A stretch of DNA of 60,062 nt from Akkermansiaceae bacterium UBA1506 (GCA_002323995.1 DCQY01000004.1:1-60062); one strand, 5' to 3'. Positions 44,001-53,643 are shown, numbered from the stretch's first letter. Translations and numbers: made by a program. The notes: generated by a model not told the origin, from the sequence alone.

Positions 44001-46873
44001 GGAGGTTGGCTGCCTGGCTTCTTTCCCTTGGGATCGGTTTCGTCGCTACGGCCTCGGAGCGACCTAATATTCTCCTGATTGTCTCTGAGGACAACGGGCC
44101 GGAACTGGGATGTTATGGACAGCCCTACGTGGAGACTCCCGTGCTCGATCAGTTGGCCACCAATGGGATTCGTTTCGAACGTGCTTATGTGCCGCAAGCC
44201 GGCTGTAGCCAGTCACGGGCTGCGCTGATGACAGGTCTCTATCCGCATCAGAACGGTCAGATTGGATTGGCGACATGGAAGTTTGGTCTCTACGACGGAG
44301 GCACGCCCAATTTGGTACGTTCGCTCAAAGGGGCGGGCTATCGCACCGGCATTATCGGTAAGCTTCACATCAACCCTAAGGAAGCTTTCCCTTTCGACTT
44401 TCGGGCGATCTCCACTTCGAACTTTGCCCGCAAAGATCACGATCAGTATGCGGTCAAGGCGAAGGAGTTTATCGAATCTGCCGATGAACCGTTTTTCCTG
44501 AGCGTGAACTATCCGGACGCGCATCGGCCTTTCATCGCCCAGATCGACGGAGTGCCGGCGGAGCCACTCACGGAGAAGGATGTGAAGCCACTGGCCTATT
44601 TCGGTCTCGATACGCCTGAGTTACGCCGCCAAACCGCGGACTACCTCAATTGCATGAGCCGCCTCGATGTGCAGGTAGGGAAATTGCTGCAGGTGTTGAA
44701 AGCCTCTGGAAAGGCTGATGACACGCTCATCGTTTACATGGGGGATCACGGAGCTGACATGCTGCGTGGCAAACGCACCTCGTATGAGGGCGGTGTCAGG
44801 GTTCCGTTGATTGTTTCCTGGGCAGGGCAGGTTAAACCGGGCCAGGTGCGTCATGAACTCGTCTCGACCCTCGACTTGATGCCGACCTTCATAGGGGCCG
44901 CGGGCGCAAAGCCGGTCGACGGATTGCCGGGACGCGATCTCGCTCCCATGTTCGACGGTTCTGAGGTGACTTGGCGTTCCTATCTCTTCACGGAGTATCA
45001 CACCCATTCCGCCCACAACTACTACCCGCAACGTACCGTTCGGGATGATCGCTACAAGCTCATCCAGAACCTGATACCGGACACGGTGAATCCGGGATAC
45101 GATTTCACGCGGCGAAAGTTCTTTGAGGAAAAACGCGAGGTCGTAGCAGCGGCGCCGGAACCGGTAAGGTCCGCCTATGAACTGATGGAGCGACCTCCGG
45201 CCTATGAGCTCTATGACCTCGAGGCTGATCCTTACGAATTTACTAACCTAGCGGAGAATGAAAAGCACGCGGAAGTGCTCGCCCGATTGCAAGGGGAACT
45301 GGAGGACTGGCGCGACGAGACGAATGATCCAATGCGCGATTCGGAGAATATTCTTCGGCTCAAGGCGGAGATTGATGCATGTCTCGACGGTGTCGATGCG
45401 TCCAAGGCGAAGTTGAACCTGACCTATCCGGAATACTTTTTCTCTGGCTCCGCTGCCATGCCCAGAGGGAACAGGAAAAATGTGCTCTTCATTGCGATCG
45501 ACGATTTGCGTCCGGCCCTGAGATGTTTCGGTGACCCCGTGGCAATGACGCCCCATATCGATGCGCTTGCCCGTCGGGGGGTGGTTTTCAATCGGGCCTA
45601 TTGCCAGTTGGCCGTCTGTGCCCCTTCACGGCACTCCCTGCTGACGGGGCTTCGACCGGATACAATCAAGGTTTGGGATTTAGGAACGCATTTTCGTGAG
45701 GCGCTTCCGGACGCGGTGACTTTACCGCAAGCGTTTAAGGAGGCGGGATATTCGACTCGATCAATTGGGAAGATTCTTCACGGAAGCGGAGCGCCTTCTC
45801 AGGATCCTCTGTCCTGGTCGGTTGACCCCATACTTGATACCAACCGTGAGCCGGAGCTGCGTTATGCCCGAGCTGAGAATCTCAAGGGTTCGGGTTTGAA
45901 GCGAAATAGCTCAGAGGCTGCCTCGGTCGAGGATGATTACTATATCGACGGTCTGATCTGCCAGGAAACGATCATCGCGCTAAAGGAATATGCGGAATCG
46001 GGAGAGTCCTTTTTTCTTGCGGTAGGCTTCAAGAAGCCGCACTTACCGTTTTGTGCTCCGCAGCGCTATTGGGATCTATATGATCGCGAGGCCATTTCTT
46101 TGCCTGCTTCGATGGCCCATCCCAAGAAAGCTCCCGAATTAGCCGTTCGCAGCTGGGGGGAGTTGGAGGGATACCGCGATATCGCGAAAAATGGCTCGTT
46201 AACCATGGCCCAGGCGAAAGAGCTACGTCATGGCTACTATGCCTGCGTGAGCTACATTGACGCTCAGGTTGGGAGGTTGATGGAAACGCTGGAAGCGTCT
46301 GGACTCATGGGAAATACGGTCATCTGCCTCTGGGGGGACCATGGGTTTCATCTCGGAGAGCAGGGCCTTTGGACCAAGGCCAATAACTACGAGTGGTCGA
46401 CGCGAGTGCCGCTTCTGATTGCTGACCCTGGTCAGGAAGCGGGAAAAACCGAGGCGCTAGTCGAGTTGGTCGATGTTTACCCGACCTTATTAGATCTTTG
46501 TGAGCTTCCGATTGGCAGTCAGCTTGAAGGACAGAGCCTCGTTCCTTTGCTGAAGAATCCTAATCAGCCATGGGCGGAGTCAGCGATGAGCCAGTATCCC
46601 CGGGCAAAAAAGGGAAATCGCCACATTCGCCATGGAGATTTTATGGGTTACACCATTCGAACACGCGATTACCGCTACGTGGAATGGCGAAACTCTGATA
46701 CGGGCAATGCTGTGGCTCTGGAGCTTTACGATCACCTCAAAGATCCTGACGAAAACACGAACGTGGCGCAGAACTCTGACTATCATTCCATTCTCAAGCG
46801 TCATGAAGCGCTGCTTCGCCTCAGCCTAGAAAAATCCCGTTCTGCTTCACGAAACCCTTCTCTACTTCAATAA
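43997..46873 (+). CDS. Two-domain sulfatase fusion (N-sulfatase-like plus iduronate-2-sulfatase-like)
   Basis: 958 residues, twice the usual sulfatase length. Signal peptide at the N-terminus, then domain 1 (~20-465): 'ILLIVSEDNGPELGCYGQ', formylglycine site C70-S-Q-S-R74, 'YMGDHGADMLRGKRTSYEGG'. A linker with 'LKAEIDACLDGVDASKAKL' leads to domain 2 (~488-945): 'NVLFIAIDDLRPALRCFGD', site C541-A-P-S-R545, 'WGDHGFHLGEQGLWTKANNYEW'. Both active sites look complete. Domain 2 has no signal peptide, so it depends on the fusion for export. Domain 1 resembles heparan N-sulfatases and domain 2 iduronate-2-sulfatases. The frame is continuous throughout. Confidence 0.9.
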   Translation: MRRLAAWLLSLGIGFVATASERPNILLIVSEDNGPELGCYGQPYVETPVLDQLATNGIRFERAYVPQAGCSQSRAALMTGLYPHQNGQIGLATWKFGLYDGGTPNLVRSLKGAGYRTGIIGKLHINPKEAFPFDFRAISTSNFARKDHDQYAVKAKEFIESADEPFFLSVNYPDAHRPFIAQIDGVPAEPLTEKDVKPLAYFGLDTPELRRQTADYLNCMSRLDVQVGKLLQVLKASGKADDTLIVYMGDHGADMLRGKRTSYEGGVRVPLIVSWAGQVKPGQVRHELVSTLDLMPTFIGAAGAKPVDGLPGRDLAPMFDGSEVTWRSYLFTEYHTHSAHNYYPQRTVRDDRYKLIQNLIPDTVNPGYDFTRRKFFEEKREVVAAAPEPVRSAYELMERPPAYELYDLEADPYEFTNLAENEKHAEVLARLQGELEDWRDETNDPMRDSENILRLKAEIDACLDGVDASKAKLNLTYPEYFFSGSAAMPRGNRKNVLFIAIDDLRPALRCFGDPVAMTPHIDALARRGVVFNRAYCQLAVCAPSRHSLLTGLRPDTIKVWDLGTHFREALPDAVTLPQAFKEAGYSTRSIGKILHGSGAPSQDPLSWSVDPILDTNREPELRYARAENLKGSGLKRNSSEAASVEDDYYIDGLICQETIIALKEYAESGESFFLAVGFKKPHLPFCAPQRYWDLYDREAISLPASMAHPKKAPELAVRSWGELEGYRDIAKNGSLTMAQAKELRHGYYACVSYIDAQVGRLMETLEASGLMGNTVICLWGDHGFHLGEQGLWTKANNYEWSTRVPLLIADPGQEAGKTEALVELVDVYPTLLDLCELPIGSQLEGQSLVPLLKNPNQPWAESAMSQYPRAKKGNRHIRHGDFMGYTIRTRDYRYVEWRNSDTGNAVALELYDHLKDPDENTNVAQNSDYHSILKRHEALLRLSLEKSRSASRNPSLLQ

Positions 46874-46887
46874 ATCCCCAACACTTG

Positions 46888-48051
46888 ATGAAACCCTCAT
46901 TTCATATCAGTCAATTAATCTCGCTTGCCGGACTCATTCTCTTGTTCGGTCAAGCCGGTCTCTCGGAAAATGCTCAAGAAGCAAGTCTTGATCCGTTGCT
47001 CGGTGACCCCGTTGTCGAAATTCAAACAGTCTTTGAGGACGAACGATTTCCCAATGTGGTCGTTTCGACGAAAGGCACTGTTCTCGCCACTTTTGGCAGA
47101 AAGACCTTGCGCGTTTGCCGGAGCGAAGATGGTGGCAAGACGTGGGGTGAACCGATACGGATCGCGGAATCAGGAATTCACGGGGGAGGAACGACGGTGG
47201 ATGAGAACACCGGGGATATTCTTGTGTTTGTGGAGGATGAGCATCCACCGGCACCATTGACTGTCTATCGCAGTCAGGATGATGGTAAGACCTGGCTGGT
47301 CGATAACGTCACCATTCATCCAGATTCAGAGGGACGTGAGGTCTCAATGCACATGAATGAACATGGTATCACCCTGCGCCATGGAAAGCATAAAGGACGT
47401 CTGCTGAGGCCATCGCGTCACTACGGTGAAGGGAATCGTCCCGAAAGTTTGTTCCCGACCCACTTTACCAACGCCATCTACAGTGATGACGGTGGCAAGA
47501 ACTGGAAGGCCAGCGATCCATTTCCGCACATGGGGACTGGTGAGGCCGCTGTGGTGGAGTTGTCAGACGGTCGTATTTATTACAATTCCCGTCGCCACTG
47601 GGCGCCCGAAAATGTTGATTCGCGCCGTCGTTGGATTGCCTGGAGCGATGACGGGGGTGAAACCTGGCAGGATGGTGGTATCTGTGAAGTGCTTCCTGAT
47701 GGGGCTCAGGACAGGGACTACGGCTGCATGGGGGGATTGGTCAGATTACCGGTGAAAGGTCGGGATATTCTTTTTTACAGTAACTGTGATAGCGATACTG
47801 GTCGAAAGCAGGGCACGATCTGGGGCAGTTTTGACGGGGGCAAAACCTGGCCGATCAAGCGTCTCATCTACGAAGGTTCCTTTGCCTACTCCTCGATGTC
47901 GGTGGGGCGGCCCGGGACGGTTTCCGAGGGATGGGTTTATCTCCACGTTGAGAGCGACAAGGGCTCGAAGGTGGCACGCTTCAACTTGAGTTGGCTGCTC
48001 GAAGGGAAGTTGACGGGTGACGGCAATGTTCCGGCTGACCTAGCTCAATGA
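46888..48051 (+). CDS. Secreted sialidase (BNR/Asp-box exo-alpha-sialidase)
   Basis: 387 residues from ATG 46888 (a TTG lies just before). Signal peptide ~1-27. Five Asp boxes: 'SEDGGKTWGEP' (79), 'SQDDGKTWLVD' (129), 'SDDGGKNWKAS', 'SDDGGETWQDG' and 'SFDGGKTWPIK'. 'ERFPNVVVSTKGTVLATFG' aligns with the F/YRIP region carrying the first catalytic-site Arg; 'GTGEAAVVELSDGRIYYNSRR' supplies the catalytic Glu region and second Arg; 'AYSSMSV' is the Tyr region. GH33 enzymes release terminal sialic acid. It sits mid-operon, 14 nt after the double sulfatase and overlapping the next sulfatase by 4 nt. Confidence 0.9.
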   Translation: MKPSFHISQLISLAGLILLFGQAGLSENAQEASLDPLLGDPVVEIQTVFEDERFPNVVVSTKGTVLATFGRKTLRVCRSEDGGKTWGEPIRIAESGIHGGGTTVDENTGDILVFVEDEHPPAPLTVYRSQDDGKTWLVDNVTIHPDSEGREVSMHMNEHGITLRHGKHKGRLLRPSRHYGEGNRPESLFPTHFTNAIYSDDGGKNWKASDPFPHMGTGEAAVVELSDGRIYYNSRRHWAPENVDSRRRWIAWSDDGGETWQDGGICEVLPDGAQDRDYGCMGGLVRLPVKGRDILFYSNCDSDTGRKQGTIWGSFDGGKTWPIKRLIYEGSFAYSSMSVGRPGTVSEGWVYLHVESDKGSKVARFNLSWLLEGKLTGDGNVPADLAQ

Positions 48052-49565
48052 GGCAATTCGTGTTCATCCTGACCGGACTGGTCAGCCTGTTGGGGGCATC
48101 GCTTCGTGCTGAAGCGGAGCGACCCAATGTGCTCTTCCTGGCGGTGGATGACCTGAAAGACTGGGTCAATTGCCTCGGCGGATACGAAGGCAAAGTTCAC
48201 ACACCAAACATCGACCGCCTCGCGGCAAGGGGAACCTTGTTCACCAATGCGCACTGCCCTTCACCCAAGTGCGCACCGTCACGGGCAGCGATTATGACGG
48301 GACTGATGCCCTCGACCACAGGGCTCTATGACAACGGGCACTGGTGGTATGCTAATTATCCTGACGTAACCACTATCCCGGTGCACTTCATGCGGCATGG
48401 TTACGAAGTGGCGGGCGCTGGAAAAGTCTTTCATCACACTGCCGGTAATCATCCTCCCAACCAGTGGGGCGATTTTCAGAAGTTACTCTTTCGTGATGAT
48501 CCCTGGTTTCGCGGGGTGAAGTTGAACTACCCATGGTCGGATCACGAGCCCTATCCGAAAGGCTTCCCTTTCAGTGGTGTGAAAGGTCTCGGGCATGAGA
48601 ATGACTGGGGATCGCTGGGATACGAGGAGGCTGACTACGATGATTCCAAGTCGGCGACCTACGCGGTGGAGTTCCTCAAGCAAGAGCGCGACGGGCCTTT
48701 CTTCCTGGCCTGCGGTCTGTTTCGACCGCACCTGCCCTGGTATGTGCCGCAACCGTATTTTGATCACTACCCGCTCGATGAAGTCGTCTTGCCGAAGGTG
48801 AGGAAGGATGATCTCGAAGATGTGCCCAACGCCGGGAAGGCATTTGCTAAGGCCCGGGGAAAAGACCTCGAGGCGATTCTCAAGGCGGACCAATACCGGG
48901 GGGCGGTTCAAGCCTATTTGGCAAGCATCACTTATGCCGATGCCCAGTTGGGACGGGTGTTGGAGGCGCTGGAAGAGAGCAGTCAGGCTGATAACACCGT
49001 GGTGGTGCTTTGGTCAGACCACGGCTGGCATCTCGGGGAGAAAGGGCACTGGCACAAGACCACGCTGTGGGAAGAAGCCACTCGTGTTCCGTTCATCATT
49101 TCGGCTCCGGGGTTTGAGCCGGCCCGTTGTTCCCGTCCCGTTAGCCTGGTGGATCTCTTTCCGACCTTGAATGAATTGTGTGGGCTGCGGCTTGATAACG
49201 CTCATGACGGCGAAAGCCTGGTGCCTCTGCTGGAGGACCCCGAAGCATCGTTTGATCGCGTTGGGGTCATGATCCAATACAAGCCGGGCAATGTCGCGAT
49301 TCGGAGCGATCGATTTCGTTATATTCGCTATGCCGATGGTAGTGAGGAATTCTATGACCACGTGACCGATCCCTACGAGTGGAAGAATCTGGTAGACGAC
49401 AATGCCTTCACTGAGGCAAGATTGGCTCTGGAGCATTTCGCAACCTTCGAGTGGGCGGAGTCATCTTCCACAAAGAAGAGCTTTGATTTCGACCCTGAAA
49501 CCTTCACCTGGACTGAAAAGTCAACGGGTCGGGTGATCGACGGCAAAGCTCCCTTAAATCCGTGA
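48048..49565 (+). CDS. Secreted sulfatase, iduronate-2-sulfatase-like
   Basis: 505 residues. Signal peptide M-R-Q-F-V-F-I-L-T-G-L-V-S-L-L-G. 'NVLFLAVDDLKDWVNCLGGY' (~27-46), formylglycine site C75-A-P-S-R79, 'VVLWSDHGWHLGEKGHWHK' (~320). The segment 'GAGKVFHH' and the overall plan match domain 2 of the fusion at 43997 and the next gene. The similarity to human IDS-type enzymes reflects fold; the bacterial substrate is unknown. The TGA stop overlaps the ATG of the following sulfatase (TGATG). Confidence 0.9.
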   Translation: MRQFVFILTGLVSLLGASLRAEAERPNVLFLAVDDLKDWVNCLGGYEGKVHTPNIDRLAARGTLFTNAHCPSPKCAPSRAAIMTGLMPSTTGLYDNGHWWYANYPDVTTIPVHFMRHGYEVAGAGKVFHHTAGNHPPNQWGDFQKLLFRDDPWFRGVKLNYPWSDHEPYPKGFPFSGVKGLGHENDWGSLGYEEADYDDSKSATYAVEFLKQERDGPFFLACGLFRPHLPWYVPQPYFDHYPLDEVVLPKVRKDDLEDVPNAGKAFAKARGKDLEAILKADQYRGAVQAYLASITYADAQLGRVLEALEESSQADNTVVVLWSDHGWHLGEKGHWHKTTLWEEATRVPFIISAPGFEPARCSRPVSLVDLFPTLNELCGLRLDNAHDGESLVPLLEDPEASFDRVGVMIQYKPGNVAIRSDRFRYIRYADGSEEFYDHVTDPYEWKNLVDDNAFTEARLALEHFATFEWAESSSTKKSFDFDPETFTWTEKSTGRVIDGKAPLNP

Positions 49566-51007
49566 TGGAAATAAAAATTCGACGAGTGGGATTCTCCGTT
49601 TTGTTCTGCCTGTGCGTATGCCTGAGTTCCGCGACAACTCTGTCGTTCTCAGATTCGCGACCCGACGTGCTGTTCGTGGCGATTGATGACATGAATGACT
49701 GGATCTCGCTCTTGGACTCGGAATCACCGATTCAAACACCTAATCTGGAGCGTCTCGCCAAACGTGGCACCCTCTTCACGAGGGCCTATTGCGCTTCGCC
49801 TGCCTGCAATCCATCCCGCGTCGCAACCCTGACGGGACTGCGTCCGACGACCAGTGGCGTTTACGGGAACAAGAGCAATTGGCGCAAGGCGCTGCCGGGG
49901 CGAAAGACAATCATGCAGCAGTTTCGGGCTGCGGGTTATGAAGTGAAGGGTGCTGGGAAGATCTTCCATCACCACCTCGACGGGGCGTTTCACGACGACG
50001 CGTCATTCAATGAGTTCCAGCCTATGGCACCGCAGAACATGCCGGAAGAGAAGTTGAATGGTGCACCGGGTTATGGCTCCCCCAATACTGACTGGGGCGA
50101 GTGGCCGCCGGCAGAAACGGACACAATCGATTTCAAGACGGCCGACTACTGCATCGAGGTGTTGCGGGGAGACCGAAGTGAGCCACCACTTTTTCTTGCC
50201 TGTGGGATCTTCAAACCTCACTCACCGTTTTTTTCACCAACCATCTACCACGAGCCTTATCGCGGAATGGAACTTCCGACACGGAATCCGGATGACTGGG
50301 ACGACCTGCCTTCGGGAGCCAATGACTTAATGGATTCAAAGCGTTGGTTCTGGGCTGGAATGATGGGAGTGGAAGATAAATCTCCGGGATCCTACCAGCG
50401 ATTCATCGAAGCTTATGCGGCCTGTTGTGCCTTTGCTGATGCTCAGTTTGGGCGCGTTCTCGACGCCCTCGATTCCAATCCTCGAGGGAAAGAAACTATC
50501 GTCGTTTTGTGGTCGGATCACGGCTTTCACCTGGGTGAGAAAGATCACATCGAAAAGTTTTCGCTTTGGGAAAAAGCGAATCGCATTCCCATGATAGTGG
50601 TGGCACCCGGCGTCGCCACCCCGGGAAGTGTCTGTGATGCGCCGGTTGATTTGACTGCCTTGTATCCCACCCTGTTGGAATTGGCAGGATTGCCTGAAGA
50701 CGAAAGAGCGGATGGTAACAGCCTTGTTCCTCAATTGAAGAATCCCGACCGCAAGCGCCCGATACCGGCGCTGATGACCTACGGTAAAGGCAACCACGCG
50801 GTACGCACGGAGCGCTGGCGCTACATTCGCTACGCCGATGGCACGGAAGAACTTTACGATCACGAAGTTGATCCTGAAGAGTGGGCAAACGTGGCTTCCG
50901 CTCAGGAGCATGTTGCTGTTTTGAAAGAACACCGGGAGTGGCTCTTCATGGTTGAGGCTGATCCTGTCGGTGATTTAAAACGAAAACCGAAGATGAAAAC
51001 GAAATGA
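49565..51007 (+). CDS. Secreted sulfatase, iduronate-2-sulfatase-like
   Basis: 480 residues from ATG 49565. A signal peptide rich in Cys (F-S-V-L-F-C-L-C-V-C-L) covers ~10-24. 'DVLFVAIDDMNDWISLLDS' (~34-52), formylglycine site C81-N-P-S-R85, 'VLWSDHGFHLGEKDHIEKF' (~318). It is a close relative of the preceding gene, suggesting tandem duplication followed by divergence. Coupled upstream by a 1-nt overlap and downstream by ATGA to the transporter fusion. Confidence 0.9.
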   Translation: MEIKIRRVGFSVLFCLCVCLSSATTLSFSDSRPDVLFVAIDDMNDWISLLDSESPIQTPNLERLAKRGTLFTRAYCASPACNPSRVATLTGLRPTTSGVYGNKSNWRKALPGRKTIMQQFRAAGYEVKGAGKIFHHHLDGAFHDDASFNEFQPMAPQNMPEEKLNGAPGYGSPNTDWGEWPPAETDTIDFKTADYCIEVLRGDRSEPPLFLACGIFKPHSPFFSPTIYHEPYRGMELPTRNPDDWDDLPSGANDLMDSKRWFWAGMMGVEDKSPGSYQRFIEAYAACCAFADAQFGRVLDALDSNPRGKETIVVLWSDHGFHLGEKDHIEKFSLWEKANRIPMIVVAPGVATPGSVCDAPVDLTALYPTLLELAGLPEDERADGNSLVPQLKNPDRKRPIPALMTYGKGNHAVRTERWRYIRYADGTEELYDHEVDPEEWANVASAQEHVAVLKEHREWLFMVEADPVGDLKRKPKMKTK

Positions 51008-53643
51008 CGGGCCGAGTTGGAATTGCGCTGGCCGGGATGATCCTCCTGGTGACCAATGTTGTCGTCACTGCCGAAGACGTGCCTGTCGGTGTGGGGGTAA
51101 TTCAATGGCATTCACTCCCAAAACTTCCTGACGCTCACGGGCTCGCTGGTCCGTTTGCCGGGAAAATCGGTGGCTCGCTGGTCGTTGCCGGTGGGGCCAA
51201 TTTCCCAGAGGCACCACCGTGGGAAGGCGGTAAGAAGGTCTGGCACGATCGCATCTTTGTTTACTCAGTTGAGCAGAATTCGTGGATAGTTTCAGAGACG
51301 CGGCTTCCACAATCGCTCGCTTACGGGGTGTCGCTGACGCTACCTGGGCGTGCTTCTGTGGTGGTCCTGGGAGGCAGTAACCAGGAGAACCTTCCCACCA
51401 CTACCGCGATGGAACTGCGATTGGTTTCAGGAAACGTGACCCTAACCGAATTGCCTCCGCTGCCCGTTCCTCTTGCTGAAATGAGTGGGGAGGCGATTGG
51501 CAACACGCTTTACCTTTTTTCGGGACGAACCAGCAAAAAAACATCTCAGACCCTCTTTAAAATCGACCTCGATTCTATCAAGCCCCAGTGGGAGGCTTTG
51601 CCATGGCCCGGTGAGGCCAGAGGGCGCATGCATTCCATCGCTGGGAGGCAAGGTGGGAAGCTTTACTGGTTCGGGGGTCGCGACCGAATGTCTGAAGGTT
51701 CTATTCCCTTTTCTGAAGATCGCATGGAACCCGAGGGCCTCGATTTTCTCAGGGACTGTTATTCCTTTGATCCAGCTACGAGTGAATGGGAGCGCTTGGC
51801 GGATCTCCCCGTCGGCCTCTCTGCGGCCCCGTCTCCAGCTGTTTCAGCCGGAGAGGCACACCTTCTCCTCCTTGGTGGCGTGACCGTTGATTTTTTGAAG
51901 GAACAGTTAAAGGCACGCCCTGAGTTGAATGGGCAGGGGCATGAGCATCCTGGATTCCCAAAGACGATATGGGGGTATCACACTGTCACTAACACCTGGG
52001 CGCCTGTGGATGAAATTCCCGCTGAGTTCGAAGCGCCGGTCACTGTGCCGGTGGTGATGGCTGACGCGAACGCTTTCTTTATTCCGTCGGGAGAAATTAA
52101 GCCAGGCGTGAGAACACGACAGGTCATTCGTGGTCAAGTCGAGTCCAACCGTGCTTCCTTTGGAGTGGTCAATTGGATCGTGGTCGCGGTTTATCTGCTT
52201 GCCATGGTGGCGATCGGCTACAGATTCATGAGGCGCGCATCTGCCGCTTCGACCGATGCCTACTTCCGAGGGGGGCAGCGGGTGCCATGGTGGGTAGCTG
52301 GTCTTTCAATCTTCGCCACGATGCTGTCGGCCATCACCTTCATGGCGATCCCGGCGAAAGCCTATTCCGAGAACTTCAACTTCTGGATCGGACAGTGGGC
52401 CATGGTGCTGATCGTGCCGTTGGTGGTTCTTTTTTATCTCCCGTATTTTCGAAAACTGAATATCACTTCGGCCTACGAGTTTCTCGAAAACCGCTTTAAT
52501 CTTGCCTCGCGTTTGGTAGCCAGCGCTTTGTTCATGCTCTTCCACGTGGGGCGGGTTGCCATCGTGCTCTACCTGCCGGCGCTGGCACTCTCAAGTGCGA
52601 CAGATATCAACATTTACGCGGCTATCCTTGCCATCGGGTTGCTCTGCATCATCTACACTGTCATGGGCGGCATCGAAGCTGTGGTCTGGACAGATGCGAT
52701 TCAGGCCGTGGTTCTATTAGGGGGAGCACTCCTCTGTCTTTTGATCGTGATTTTCAATCTCGATGGCGGCATGGGTACGCTTGTCAGTATCGCAGGGGAA
52801 GATGGAAAGGGACTAGTCGCTGACTGGAACGGTCTCGACTTTAGCTCCTCGACGAACTCCGGGTGGGTGATCTTTCTGGGGTTCCTCTTTGCGTCGCTGC
52901 CATCCTACACAGCAGGCCAAGATGTGGTGCAGCGATACGTGACGACTCCGAGTGAGAAAGACGCGGCGCGTTCTCTCTGGCTCAATCTTCCGATGGCTTT
53001 GTTAGGCTCCTTACTCTTCTTTGGCTTGGGAACCGCGCTCTATGCTTTCTACAAAACTCAGCCCGAACTGCTTGATCCCACCCTTGAGCGAAATGACGGC
53101 ATTCTTCCATTCTTTATCCTGCAGAATCTGCCAGTCGGCGTAGCTGGTTTGATCGTGGCCGGAATTTTTGCGGCGGCCCAATCGACTATTTCTAGCTCGT
53201 TGAACTCGGTTGCGACAGCCTTCGTGACCGACTACTACGGTCGGATTTTGAAACCGCATTCGCCAGATGCATCGCGTCTTGCTGTAGCGCGACGAATTGT
53301 GATTGTTCTGGGCCTCGTTGGAATTGTCCTCGCCTCCTGGATCGCGGCCACGGGCATCAAGTCAGCGTTCGATGCGTTCAATACATTCATTGGCATGGCG
53401 CTCGGGCCGGTGGGTGGCATGTTTTTTATTGGCGTATTTGTGAAGAGGGCGTCGGGGGCAGCCGCCTTGATCGGGGCGGTGGTGGGATTCCTGACCGTGT
53501 TGACCCTTCATTTTGCGAGGCAGGCAGGAGCGATTGATCTTTGGCCGATTCTCAACGGCATGATCAGCTTTGTCGTGACGGTGGTTGTGGGGACACTTGC
53601 GGGACTTTCAAAGCGATCGGCTGTGTCATTAGAGGGCGGTTAG
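51004..53643 (+). CDS. NanM-like kelch mutarotase fused to sodium:solute symporter
   Basis: 879 residues. A signal peptide or first helix (~5-24) precedes a ~350-residue kelch propeller: 'GSLVVAGGANFPEAPPWEGG', 'VVLGGSNQEN', 'GNTLYLFSGRTS', 'YWFGGRD', 'HLLLLGGVTVD'. This matches the N-acetylneuraminate epimerase/cyclically permuted mutarotase family. From ~385 a sodium:solute symporter follows with ~12 helices, including 'YFRGGQRVPWWVAGLSIFAT', 'GGIEAVVWTDAIQAVV' and 'QDVVQRYVTTPSE'. The fusion would convert released alpha-sialic acid to beta and hand it directly to a Na+-driven importer. Its stop overlaps the convergent threonine aldolase stop by 4 nt. Confidence 0.9.
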   Translation: MTGRVGIALAGMILLVTNVVVTAEDVPVGVGVIQWHSLPKLPDAHGLAGPFAGKIGGSLVVAGGANFPEAPPWEGGKKVWHDRIFVYSVEQNSWIVSETRLPQSLAYGVSLTLPGRASVVVLGGSNQENLPTTTAMELRLVSGNVTLTELPPLPVPLAEMSGEAIGNTLYLFSGRTSKKTSQTLFKIDLDSIKPQWEALPWPGEARGRMHSIAGRQGGKLYWFGGRDRMSEGSIPFSEDRMEPEGLDFLRDCYSFDPATSEWERLADLPVGLSAAPSPAVSAGEAHLLLLGGVTVDFLKEQLKARPELNGQGHEHPGFPKTIWGYHTVTNTWAPVDEIPAEFEAPVTVPVVMADANAFFIPSGEIKPGVRTRQVIRGQVESNRASFGVVNWIVVAVYLLAMVAIGYRFMRRASAASTDAYFRGGQRVPWWVAGLSIFATMLSAITFMAIPAKAYSENFNFWIGQWAMVLIVPLVVLFYLPYFRKLNITSAYEFLENRFNLASRLVASALFMLFHVGRVAIVLYLPALALSSATDINIYAAILAIGLLCIIYTVMGGIEAVVWTDAIQAVVLLGGALLCLLIVIFNLDGGMGTLVSIAGEDGKGLVADWNGLDFSSSTNSGWVIFLGFLFASLPSYTAGQDVVQRYVTTPSEKDAARSLWLNLPMALLGSLLFFGLGTALYAFYKTQPELLDPTLERNDGILPFFILQNLPVGVAGLIVAGIFAAAQSTISSSLNSVATAFVTDYYGRILKPHSPDASRLAVARRIVIVLGLVGIVLASWIAATGIKSAFDAFNTFIGMALGPVGGMFFIGVFVKRASGAAALIGAVVGFLTVLTLHFARQAGAIDLWPILNGMISFVVTVVVGTLAGLSKRSAVSLEGG

